Positions 55,507-63,372 of a stretch of 64,000 nucleotides of DNA are shown in pieces. The stretch is from Bacteroidetes bacterium ADurb.Bin013. Its GTDB lineage: Bacteria; Bacteroidota; Bacteroidia; Bacteroidales; UBA932. Where the stretch lies: the NCBI GenBank assembly GCA_002071385.1, contig MWFB01000005.1, positions 1 to 64,000 on the forward strand, read 5' to 3'. The position numbers and the translations under genes were made by a program. How positions within the stretch are numbered: the stretch's first letter is position 1; each line of letters begins with the position of its first letter. The notes beneath the pieces were generated by a model. It had not been told where the DNA came from, did not search any database, and saw only the letters and a program-made list of their open reading frames with translations.

Positions 55507-57297
55507 CTATTCTAATGTTAAATAATAAAGATATTGTGTCTGACCACCATAATATTCCTCGAATTCCAGTCCGGGAAATTTATTTTTCAGTCCGGCCGCC
55601 AGTTTATTTCCTTTTACATGTAACCCATTGTAAACAGTGATAATGGATTCATCATTAAGAAGTTTATTTATTGCTTTGGTGGCAACATCTTTTAATTCTC
55701 GGCCTGTCAGAATAATTTTATTGTCACAGATAACAAAAAAATCCCCCTTCTTTATAGGAATATCATCAATCGATGATTCTTTTGCGGCCTTCGATATCAT
55801 GAAATGCTTAATATTGTTTATCCTGTCACGGGAAAGGAAGTTTGTATTATTTATTTTATTTGTCTTCCCCATGAGCAGGCTGATAAGTGAGATGGCGTCT
55901 TTTGATTCGACAATGAAGACATTTGCCTTGCAAAGTGAAGCCGCATATTTCAGCGTCATCAAAATATCCCTGTCATCAGGAGCTGCAATTACATTTTTTG
56001 ATTTCAGACTGTTAAGAAGATCAACGAGCTTTTTGACCGAAGGTTTTCGTTTTCCGTAATCATATACATAATCAGCTCCCAGGTTTTGAAGGATTTTTTT
56101 AAAGCCTTCACCGGAAACGATACAGAAAACGCTTTGCTCATTTTCATATTCAATTGAGTCAAAACTTATAAAGTTCCGGTGTTGTTTTTTCATATCATCC
56201 ACTTTCCTGGATATTATATTTCCGAAAAGAGAGATGTCTTTAATTACTGAATCAGGTTTATTTGTATGGATATGTATTTTAAATGTATTACCCCTGCCTG
56301 AAATTATAAGACTATCGCCATAGTTTATAATTTGTTCCTTAAGGGCCTGGCTGTCAATATCCTTATCGGAACTGACAGTCAGTTCGGTGCAATACCTGTA
56401 CCTGATATCCGGATTCCATGAAGACTCAAATTCCTTCGTGTCTTTTATCAGGGCTTCTCTAGCTCGATATCTGTTATTATGACTATGCGTTCTGTTTTTA
56501 AGATATTGCTGAACATTATGAATTATTTTATGCAGCCTTGCATTTGTAATATTACCAGCTCCCAGATTCTGGACAAGAGTTCCGGTGTCGCTTCGCTTTT
56601 TATGTGAAAATCTTTTAACGAGAAGATTTTTAACCACACTGTTTATCCTCAAAGCAGCAAATAATGGCAGAGTTTCGGGAATTTTCCTTGAATTGAATTC
56701 TCTTTCGAGGCCTTCAAGAATTATTAAGAATCCGGCGCCTCCTGAGTCCACAACACCGGACTGCTTTAATATGGGAAGCATATCGGGTGTTTTATCAAGT
56801 ACTTCCCTGAGATGCGGGATGCAATCTATGATTATTTCAAGAGGATTCTCCTTTGTCGTCATTATCTCAGAATATTTCTTTTTTAATTCTGACATGAGAG
56901 TTAGCATTGTCCCTTCCCTGGGATTGTCAGTTCCCTTGTAAGCAGTTATGCATCCCTTTTCAATAGCTCTAAGAATATTTTCCCTTGAGAAATCATTGTT
57001 TTCAAGAACTTCAGTTATGCCCTCAAAAAAAAGCGATAATATTACGCCGGAGCATCCGCGGCTGTTAAGCAGCATATTATCTGATATAAGCTTCAGGTAT
57101 TCTCCAGCCAGTATAGTGTCTGGAAGATTTCCGGGGATGTTTGAAAGAGCTCCCTGAATTGTTAAGGCAATATTCAGTCCTGTATCACCATCTGGTACAG
57201 GAAAGACATTTAACCTGTTTACATATTCCTTATGACGCCAGAAATATTCTGAGATATTATCAAATAACTGCTTTATTTCTGAGATTTCCCGGCGCAT
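55507..57297 (-). CDS. DAK2-domain fatty acid kinase (FakA-like)
   Basis: 596 residues. The N-terminal DhaL/DAK2 ATP-binding domain shows NVFPVPDGDTGLN (Mg ligands), SRGCSGVILS, KGTDNPREGTML and SGVVDSGGAGF. A middle domain with HIHTNKP and a C-terminal domain follow, the arrangement of FakA/YloV proteins. It transfers phosphate from ATP to FakB-bound fatty acid, producing acyl-phosphate. First gene of the four-gene run; TATTTTTG on the minus strand at 57394-57401 may be its promoter. Composition is clearly A/T-rich relative to the flanks, so lateral origin is likely. Confidence 0.9.
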   Translation of the reverse strand: MRREISEIKQLFDNISEYFWRHKEYVNRLNVFPVPDGDTGLNIALTIQGALSNIPGNLPDTILAGEYLKLISDNMLLNSRGCSGVILSLFFEGITEVLENNDFSRENILRAIEKGCITAYKGTDNPREGTMLTLMSELKKKYSEIMTTKENPLEIIIDCIPHLREVLDKTPDMLPILKQSGVVDSGGAGFLIILEGLEREFNSRKIPETLPLFAALRINSVVKNLLVKRFSHKKRSDTGTLVQNLGAGNITNARLHKIIHNVQQYLKNRTHSHNNRYRAREALIKDTKEFESSWNPDIRYRYCTELTVSSDKDIDSQALKEQIINYGDSLIISGRGNTFKIHIHTNKPDSVIKDISLFGNIISRKVDDMKKQHRNFISFDSIEYENEQSVFCIVSGEGFKKILQNLGADYVYDYGKRKPSVKKLVDLLNSLKSKNVIAAPDDRDILMTLKYAASLCKANVFIVESKDAISLISLLMGKTNKINNTNFLSRDRINNIKHFMISKAAKESSIDDIPIKKGDFFVICDNKIILTGRELKDVATKAINKLLNDESIITVYNGLHVKGNKLAAGLKNKFPGLEFEEYYGGQTQYLYYLTLE

Positions 57298-57551
57298 AAT
57301 AAAGTATAGTAAAGGTGGATTCTAAAAATTACTTTTTTCAATTTTTGATTTAAAAAAATCGCAGAACCCATTAACGAAATTTTTAAATCATCTCAAAAAT
57401 ACATTATTTTCAAAATATAGTATTCAAAATCATTTTTTGTTCGCAATTAAATAACTAGTACGCTGTAACATTTAAAAGTTCAATATAGGATATAGATGTT
57501 TAAGTTTTATGCGGGCATCGTCTGTAATGAATTGCCAGCAGACCCCTTTTG

Positions 57552-57707
57552 CCTAATTTTAATAAAGCCCCAAAGGCATCTGTTTTTGAATATATTGAAT
57601 TCTGGTATAATCATAAAAGAAGGTTCTCAGCACTGAACAACTTAACCATTGATGAATTTTGGGAACAGTATAATGCTAAAAAAGAATCTATTAATAATGC
57701 AGCTTAA
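57552..57707 (+). pseudogene. IS3-family transposase, C-terminal fragment
   Basis: 51 codons in one frame ending in TAA read as the end of an IS3/IS150-type OrfB: ASVFEYIEFWYNHKRRFSALNNLTIDEFWEQY corresponds to the usual FEYIE.FYN..R.HS.L...SP..F. The frame has no start and the DDE core is missing. It lies between the fatty-acid cassette and tRNA-Leu; terminal repeats were not found. Confidence 0.75.
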
Positions 57708-57798
57708 CTTTTTGTCTCAAATTAGTTTGCAATTCCACAGATTAATAAATAGTAGAAAAATCCTTAATGAATGATACTACATGATTTAAATAATTGAT

Positions 57799-57890
57799 TA
57801 TCTTTGTTTCGCAAAGCAGACATATGAGGTCTGTTTTTGTGTGCAATTAAGCATCCTGGGACAAGATATCTTGAGATGCTTTTTTATTAA
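57799..57890 (+). ncRNA. Candidate small RNA with own promoter and two hairpins
   Basis: A consensus -7 element TATCTTTG (57799-57806) is followed by hairpin CAGAC/GTCTG with a T5 tail (57817-57838). A second stem AAGCATC (57849-57855)/GATGCTT (57875-57881), with inner CAAGATATCTTG, is then followed by TTTTTATT, typical of a terminator. No open frame of note. The transcript would be about 75-80 nt. The rest of 57298-57967 holds the IS3 remnant and A/T-rich DNA without other features. Confidence 0.45.
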
Positions 57891-57921
57891 GTCGGGGATA
57901 TGGTCGGGGATTTTTATAAGC

Positions 57922-57958
57922 AAAAAACCACAAGTAGCTGATTATGACTAACTTGTGG
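57922..57958 (-). terminator. Terminator of tRNA-Leu
   Basis: CCACAAGT (57928-57935) pairs with ACTTGTGG (57951-57958). On the minus strand it is followed by a T6 run (57927-57922), so it ends transcripts coming from tRNA-Leu. Confidence 0.85.
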
Positions 57959-57967
57959 CCTAAAACG

Positions 57968-58051
57968 TGCCCAGGACAAGACTCGAACTTGCACACCGCA
58001 ACCGGCACCACCCCCTCAAAGTGGCGTGTCTACCAATTCCACCACCTGGGC
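57968..58051 (-). tRNA. tRNA-Leu (anticodon GAG)
   Basis: 84 nt, no encoded CCA. On the minus strand the acceptor GCCCAGG pairs with CCTGGGC, discriminator A. The D-arm carries GGTGGAATTGGTAGACAC, the anticodon loop TTGAGGG gives GAG, and a long variable arm marks a class II tRNA. Confidence 0.96.
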
Positions 58052-58092
58052 AATTTGCGCGGCAAATATAAGATAAATTTCCTTATTCTTCC

Positions 58093-58100
58093 TATATTTG
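58093..58100 (+). promoter_or_regulatory. -7 promoter element TATATTTG
   Basis: Consensus 18 nt before the ATG at 58119, driving the AIR-synthase-like/ubiE/cls run. Confidence 0.65.
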
Positions 58101-58118
58101 TTGAGTAAAAATCAGATT

Positions 58119-58628
58119 ATGGATACACAAAACACATTATTGAACAAGGTTTTGGCTACGGCTGCAAAACTACGGCAGGAAGGAGCAGATAAGCCGGCAC
58201 CCGAGGAATCTTTCGGTCTGTTCAGACAAAAGGGGGAGATGATCTATCTGGTTGGAGAAGCCGGATCCAGGGAAGTCAACCTGGACAATGACTATAAGAT
58301 CCAGAAAGTCATGTTGTCTGCCATGCGCAAAAACCTTGTATCATGTGTCCAGGAAGTTTCCGATGGCGGAATTTTTGAAGCATTGTTAAAGGCTGGGATG
58401 CCCGCCGGGCTTGGTTTCGATATAACTACCGATTCTGAAATCCCGGAGGAACAATTCCTTTTTGAAGATCCGGGTACGTGTGCTGTGGTAGCCGTACCCA
58501 TTGAAAAAGACGAGGAATTGGTCCGGTTTCTTTTTGACAACAACGTGACTGTGATGACACTGGGCCACGTAACCAAGGGGGATATACGCATTGATGACCA
58601 ATCCTACGGAAATATCCGCCAGATATGA
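58119..58628 (+). CDS. AIR-synthase C-terminal-domain-like protein (PurL/PurM-like)
   Basis: 169 residues from the ATG at 58119 (MDTQNTLLNKVLATAA). The segment VSCVQEVSDGGIFEALLKAGMPAGLGFDI, followed by FLFEDPGTCAVVAVP and VMTLGHVTKGDIRID, follows the layout of the C-terminal AIRS domain in PurL/PurM (the SDGG turn and the final GxVT strand). The N-terminal ATP-binding half is not present. It may be a stand-alone domain with a structural or allosteric role; it is too short to be a purine enzyme alone. Its 3' end overlaps ubiE by 35 nt. Confidence 0.6.
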   Translation: MDTQNTLLNKVLATAAKLRQEGADKPAPEESFGLFRQKGEMIYLVGEAGSREVNLDNDYKIQKVMLSAMRKNLVSCVQEVSDGGIFEALLKAGMPAGLGFDITTDSEIPEEQFLFEDPGTCAVVAVPIEKDEELVRFLFDNNVTVMTLGHVTKGDIRIDDQSYGNIRQI

Positions 58629-59319
58629 TCTGACCAACGAGATCTTCAACGCCATAGCCAAAAGGTACGACCGTACAAACACGCTGGTATCGCTTGGTCT
58701 TGACAGATTGTGGCAACGCAAACTGATCCGTGAAGTGCAGAAAGTTCCACATAGTACCATCCTGGACCTGGCCTGTGGCACCGGAACGCTCACCAGGAAA
58801 CTGGGATGGCTGGACGGAGCACAGGTTACCGGTCTGGATCCTTCGGAGAGCATGCTCCGGGTCGCGAAGAGCAGGACCCCGGACGGACAGGATATCATTT
58901 TTCAGAAGGGATATGCCGAGTCACTTCCCCTGACTGACAATTCCTTCCAGGTAATTACCATCTCCTATGGGATCAGGAATTTTGCCGATAGGAATGCATC
59001 GTTCCGTCATGCACTGCGGGTGCTGGAACCGGGCGGGCAGCTATTCATCCTGGAATTCTCGGAAAAGACAGAAAAGGGAACAGGAATGGCCTTGCAGCGC
59101 TTCTACATCCGAAGGATTCTCCCTCTCCTGGGCTGGCTCAGCACAGGAGAAAAGGAAGCTTATGGCTACCTCAGGGATTCGATAGCATCATTCCCTCCTC
59201 CTCAATCCGTTTGCGGTGAACTGGAAAGGGCAGGGTTCTCCCGGGTTGCCTGCAGACGCTTATTCCCGGGTATTGCGGTTTTGTACACAGGTAAAAAGAA
59301 CGGACATGACAAATTATAG
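58594..59319 (+). CDS. ubiE: Demethylmenaquinone methyltransferase (UbiE/MenG)
   Basis: 241 residues from the ATG at 58594. SAM motif LDLACGTGTLTRKL, then YAESLPLTDNSFQVITISYGIRNFADR and RVLEPGGQLFILEFS, the UbiE/COQ5 signatures. Performs the last C-methylation of menaquinone, the expected quinone in this phylum. Overlaps the preceding gene by 35 nt and cls by 14 nt. Confidence 0.95.
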   Translation: MTNPTEISARYDLTNEIFNAIAKRYDRTNTLVSLGLDRLWQRKLIREVQKVPHSTILDLACGTGTLTRKLGWLDGAQVTGLDPSESMLRVAKSRTPDGQDIIFQKGYAESLPLTDNSFQVITISYGIRNFADRNASFRHALRVLEPGGQLFILEFSEKTEKGTGMALQRFYIRRILPLLGWLSTGEKEAYGYLRDSIASFPPPQSVCGELERAGFSRVACRRLFPGIAVLYTGKKNGHDKL

Positions 59320-60784
59320 TATCAGCTCGATAGCCAGCCTGCTACTCTATCTCTTTTACCTGGGGCTGGCCCTCTACTTCATTTATGACCTGGTATTCAA
59401 GAAGCACAATCCGGTAAAATCATTATCCTGGATAGTAGTGATGCTCCTTCTCCCGTATGTGGGACTGATCATATACCTTTATGTGGGAAGGGATTTCAGA
59501 AAGAATAAAATTTACAGCCGCAAAGGTCTTCATGACGAACGCCTGAAAAAAGAACTAACTGCCTTTCAACTGGAACAACTGAACCAGGAACAGAATGATT
59601 TGCCGGAAGATATCGCTTTACATAAGAAACTTGTATTTCTGGTACTAAACAACAGCAGGAGCATACTGACAGAGCACAACAGCACACAACTATACTATAC
59701 AGGAAAAGAAGCCTTGGAAGCTATGTACGAAAGTGCGCTCAACGCAAGCCATCATATTCACCTGCAATCATTTATCATTGAAAATGATTCGGTCGGTACT
59801 CGATGGAAGAACCTGCTTATGGAAAAAGCTCTGAAGGGTGTGGATGTCTGTGTCATATATGATGATTTTGGCAGCTGGCATTTGCCGCGATCCTTCATCA
59901 GGGATATGCGAGACGCCGGTGTACATATAGAACCTTTCGGCAAGGTGGGATTTCCGGGCATAAGGGTTATGATTAATTACAGGAATCATCGTAAATTATT
60001 GATTGTAGATGGGGAGGAAGGTTTTTTGGGTGGTGTGAACATTGCAGACAGGTATTATGATGGGGGCTCCAGCATGGAATGGCGTGATACCCAAATCCGT
60101 ATCAGGGGCGAAGCGGTCAAGCAGCTTGAATCGAGTTTTTTAATGGACTGGTACTTCATCACCCATAAAAACCTGCGCCGGAGAAGACATTACAGCTACC
60201 AGCTTTCCTATCTTCAGGAAGATAGTGTACCCGAAACATGTTACATGCAGATAGTCAGTTCCGGGCCCGACAGTGACTGGGCAGATATTATGCAATTGTA
60301 TCTTACCATCATCACGGAAGCCCGTAACCGTATTAGCATAAACACACCGTATTTCATTCCCAATGAGAGCATTCTCAACGCACTCAGGACAGCAGCCCTG
60401 GGCGGGGTAGAGGTGCGTATCATGCTTCCCCTGGAATCCGATGCACGGTTTGTCCATTATGCGAGTCTTTCCTATGTGACTGAACTGCTCGACGCCGGTG
60501 TGAAAGTGTACCTGTACACCAAAGGCTTTATCCATTCCAAGACCATAAGCATTGACGGAAGGTGTTGTGTTATCGGATCAGCCAACCTGGATAACCGGAG
60601 CCTGGAACACCACTTCGAGGTGGGGGCAATCATCTACAATCCCGGTGTCAGCTCCCGGGTGGAAGATGAATTTGACAGATGCATCGGCGATTCCCGTCTT
60701 ATTGTAAGCAGGACGTGGGATAAAAGACCTTTCCGTCATAAAGTGTACGAACAGCTTACCCGCTTGCTGAGCCCTCTGCTGTAA
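59306..60784 (+). CDS. cls: Cardiolipin synthase
   Basis: 492 residues from the ATG at 59306 (MTNYSISSIASLLLYLFYLG). Two N-terminal transmembrane helices, then two phospholipase D HKD motifs: NHRKLLIVDGEEGFLGGVN and HSKTISIDGRCCVIGSANLDNRS. Condenses two phosphatidylglycerols to cardiolipin at the inner membrane. Part of the ubiE run. Confidence 0.95.
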   Translation: MTNYSISSIASLLLYLFYLGLALYFIYDLVFKKHNPVKSLSWIVVMLLLPYVGLIIYLYVGRDFRKNKIYSRKGLHDERLKKELTAFQLEQLNQEQNDLPEDIALHKKLVFLVLNNSRSILTEHNSTQLYYTGKEALEAMYESALNASHHIHLQSFIIENDSVGTRWKNLLMEKALKGVDVCVIYDDFGSWHLPRSFIRDMRDAGVHIEPFGKVGFPGIRVMINYRNHRKLLIVDGEEGFLGGVNIADRYYDGGSSMEWRDTQIRIRGEAVKQLESSFLMDWYFITHKNLRRRRHYSYQLSYLQEDSVPETCYMQIVSSGPDSDWADIMQLYLTIITEARNRISINTPYFIPNESILNALRTAALGGVEVRIMLPLESDARFVHYASLSYVTELLDAGVKVYLYTKGFIHSKTISIDGRCCVIGSANLDNRSLEHHFEVGAIIYNPGVSSRVEDEFDRCIGDSRLIVSRTWDKRPFRHKVYEQLTRLLSPLL

Positions 60785-60843
60785 GCATCATACCCTGTAT
60801 TCGTTACCGTACCTAATTTTTTGTCTTGTATTCATAAGATTCG

Positions 60844-60851
60844 TATATTTG
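60844..60851 (+). promoter_or_regulatory. -7 promoter element TATATTTG, marR-cysteate synthase
   Basis: Consensus 21 nt before the marR ATG at 60873; the leader contains an A/T-rich TACTATATGATATG stretch that could be a MarR site. Confidence 0.6.
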
Positions 60852-60872
60852 TAATAGCATTTACTATATGAT

Positions 60873-61316
60873 ATGTTACTAAGTAAAAAAATGGGAGTAT
60901 ACCTGAATCAGGCACATTTTCTGTTCAAACAATGTTTCCTTACGGAATTGGTAAACAACAACGTGGATATTACCCCGGAACAATACCTGCTGATAGACCT
61001 GCTCTGGGACGAGGGCCCGCTTACGCAAAAGGAAATTGCAGTCAAGATGCAGAAAGATAAGAATTCCATAACCAAACTAATAGACGGATTGGAAAAGAAA
61101 GGTTATGTGCGCCGGGAAACAGACAGTGAAGACCGCCGCAAGAATGTGGTGGTCGTGACAGCGTTCGGACAGGCGCAAAAACAGGAAATCACGCACATAG
61201 CCATCAACGCTGCCGACAATATCCTGGGTGGCATTCCTGAAGATGAACTGGCAGCAGTTGTGGATGTGCTGAACAAGCTCAATAAAAACATGAAGAAACT
61301 CCTGAAAAAGAAATGA
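60873..61316 (+). CDS. MarR-family transcriptional regulator
   Basis: 147 residues. Winged helix with GPLTQKEIAVKMQKDKNSITKLIDGLEKKGYV as recognition helix and wing DSEDRRKNVVVVT, as in MarR/SlyA proteins. Its stop overlaps the start of the cysteate synthase gene (ATGA), so it probably regulates that gene and perhaps the neighbouring sulfonolipid genes. Ligand unknown. Confidence 0.92.
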   Translation: MLLSKKMGVYLNQAHFLFKQCFLTELVNNNVDITPEQYLLIDLLWDEGPLTQKEIAVKMQKDKNSITKLIDGLEKKGYVRRETDSEDRRKNVVVVTAFGQAQKQEITHIAINAADNILGGIPEDELAAVVDVLNKLNKNMKKLLKKK

Positions 61317-62563
61317 GTATGGATGCGAGATATGTATTGCAGAATTATGCAACGGGACGGGTTTTTGATGATTCAGGCTGGCTGCTCTCAGACCCCTTGT
61401 ATACGGGCAATACCCTGATCAGGGCTATGTATCATAAGAAGCAACTGGATTACAGTGACCATGGCAAGGGATTCTACCGCTTTGCCGACTGGCTGCCCGT
61501 AAATAGGATCCTGCCCAATTCTGCAGCACCTGTGACCTACAAGAGTGAAGCGCTTGCCCGCCACATAGGGCTCCGGAACCTATACATCACATTCAGCGGA
61601 TACTGGCCGGAAAGGGGAGCATTCATGAAAACGTGTTCTTTCAAGGAGACCGAGGCTTATTCTGTTTGTGCCCACATTCCTGAAGATGAAAAGCGCACCA
61701 TGGTTGTGGCCTCGGCAGGAAACACCGCCCGTGCATTCGCAAAGGTATGCTCGGATAACAAGATCCCCCTGCTTCTTTTTGTGCCTTATGACAACCTGGA
61801 TACCCTGTGGTTTGACAAACCGTTGGATCCTTGCGTGCAACTGGTCTGTTCTCCTCCCGGAACGGATTACTTTGATGCCATCGAGCTTAGCAACAAGGTT
61901 TGTGAAGATGAGAACCGTTATTTTGCCGAGGGTGGGGCAAAGAACATTGCCCGCAGGGATGGCATGGGAACCATCGTCCTTTCTGCCACGACCTTTATCG
62001 GTCGTATCCCCGATTATTACTTCCAGGCAGTGGGAAGCGGGACCGGAGTGATCGCTGCCTGGGAAGCGAATGTACGCCTGATAGGGGATGGTCGCTTCGG
62101 AAATCACTTAATGCGGCTTGTTGCTTCACAGAACGCTCCGTTTTTGCCTATCTATGAAGCCTGGGAAACCACCGGCCGTGACATGAAATTTATGAAACCC
62201 GAAGAAGCCAGGCGCAAATGTGCCTGCATCAAAGCCAGGGTTTTGTCCAACAGGAAACCACCTTACGGTATCGCTGGAGGCCTCTACGACGCATTGGTTG
62301 ATACTGGCGGTTATATGGATTACGCCACTAACGAGGAGCTTGAGCGGGCCATGGATTTATTCAGGGAACTGGAAGGCATTGATATTCATCCTGCCGCCGG
62401 TGTGGCCACCGCCAGTTTGATGAAAAATGTAAAGCTGGAAAAAGTGGATGCCTCGGCAATTATCATGCTCAATATAACGGGAGGCGGGGAGGAAAGGTTC
62501 AAAAAAGAAAATAACCTCTGGTACCTCAAGCCGGAAGAGCAGGTTTCATTGTTTAGCGCCTGA
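61313..62563 (+). CDS. Cysteate synthase (PLP-dependent, threonine-synthase-like)
   Basis: 416 residues. PLP lysine is probably Lys111 in TCSFKETEA; the phosphate-binding SAGNTARAFA and the late GSGTGVIAAWE loop fit fold-type II enzymes. The segments RFADWLP, PVTYKSEALARHIGLRNLYITFSGYWPERGAFM are those of cysteate synthase rather than threonine synthase. It converts O-phosphoserine plus sulfite to L-cysteate. In Bacteroidota cysteate feeds sulfonolipid (capnine) synthesis, and an alpha-oxoamine synthase gene lies 0.8 kb away. Overlaps the convergent SDR gene by 18 nt. Confidence 0.85.
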   Translation: MSMDARYVLQNYATGRVFDDSGWLLSDPLYTGNTLIRAMYHKKQLDYSDHGKGFYRFADWLPVNRILPNSAAPVTYKSEALARHIGLRNLYITFSGYWPERGAFMKTCSFKETEAYSVCAHIPEDEKRTMVVASAGNTARAFAKVCSDNKIPLLLFVPYDNLDTLWFDKPLDPCVQLVCSPPGTDYFDAIELSNKVCEDENRYFAEGGAKNIARRDGMGTIVLSATTFIGRIPDYYFQAVGSGTGVIAAWEANVRLIGDGRFGNHLMRLVASQNAPFLPIYEAWETTGRDMKFMKPEEARRKCACIKARVLSNRKPPYGIAGGLYDALVDTGGYMDYATNEELERAMDLFRELEGIDIHPAAGVATASLMKNVKLEKVDASAIIMLNITGGGEERFKKENNLWYLKPEEQVSLFSA

Positions 62564-63370
62564 CAGGGGAGAGTCGGGTTCTTTGGCCATAACACGGTAT
62601 TCCAGCCTGGACACAAACTGTGGAAAGAATTTTGATATCCATACGGTAGCTTTTCCAATTGTGGTAAGGATCACAAAATTTTTCCGTTTTCTGATACCCT
62701 TGAGCATATACAGGGCCACATCCCTGGCAGTCATCATTTTTTCTTCAGCCCTGGGGGTAGCCCCTTGCGGCGTTCCGTCAGCCGTGAGGGCAGCAACACG
62801 AACATTTGAAGATGTGAATCCCGGTGCGAACGTCATCACGTGCAACCCATCGTAAAGATGTTCGGTACGAAGAGTGTCCAGGAAACCATTCATGGCGAAT
62901 TTCGAAGCCGAATACCCCGTGCGCCCCGGTAGTCCTCTGAAACCCGCAATGGATGTCACCCCGACGACAGAACCTTTACTTTCAAGCAGCCATGGCAAAG
63001 CGTATTTAGTACAATAAACGCATCCCCAGAAATTGACATCCATCAGCCTTTTCATGACTGACAGGTCCAGGTCTTTGAACAGGGCACGCATGGAAAGGCC
63101 GGCGTTGTTGACCAGGATGTCTATCCTGCCAAAACGGCTGATTGTATCTTCTACCAGGTGTTTGCAGTCAGATTCAACCGTCACATCAGTAACAACCGTC
63201 AACACAGGGTGGCCGTGCAATTCTTCTTCCAGGTCCTTAAGCTTGACGGCAGAACGCGCTGCCAATACCACAGAAGCTCCTTCACGGGAAAAAACACGGG
63301 CACATTCCAACCCTATGCCGGAAGAGGCGCCCGTAATGATTACAACTTTATCCTTAAGACAGCCAGCCAT
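62546..63370 (-). CDS. SDR reductase, probable 3-ketocapnine/3-ketosphinganine reductase type
   Basis: 274 residues. TGASSGIG cofactor motif, NNAG, catalytic Ser in VTSIAG and YSASK. The C-terminal region (FVILTTIGKATVWISKFFPQFVSRLEYRV) is hydrophobic, like membrane-associated lipid SDRs. Starts 2 nt after the alpha-oxoamine synthase stop, so it very likely reduces the ketone made by that enzyme. Specific substrate is inferred from context. Confidence 0.85.
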   Translation of the reverse strand: MAGCLKDKVVIITGASSGIGLECARVFSREGASVVLAARSAVKLKDLEEELHGHPVLTVVTDVTVESDCKHLVEDTISRFGRIDILVNNAGLSMRALFKDLDLSVMKRLMDVNFWGCVYCTKYALPWLLESKGSVVGVTSIAGFRGLPGRTGYSASKFAMNGFLDTLRTEHLYDGLHVMTFAPGFTSSNVRVAALTADGTPQGATPRAEEKMMTARDVALYMLKGIRKRKNFVILTTIGKATVWISKFFPQFVSRLEYRVMAKEPDSPLSGAKQ

Positions 63371-63372
63371 AC

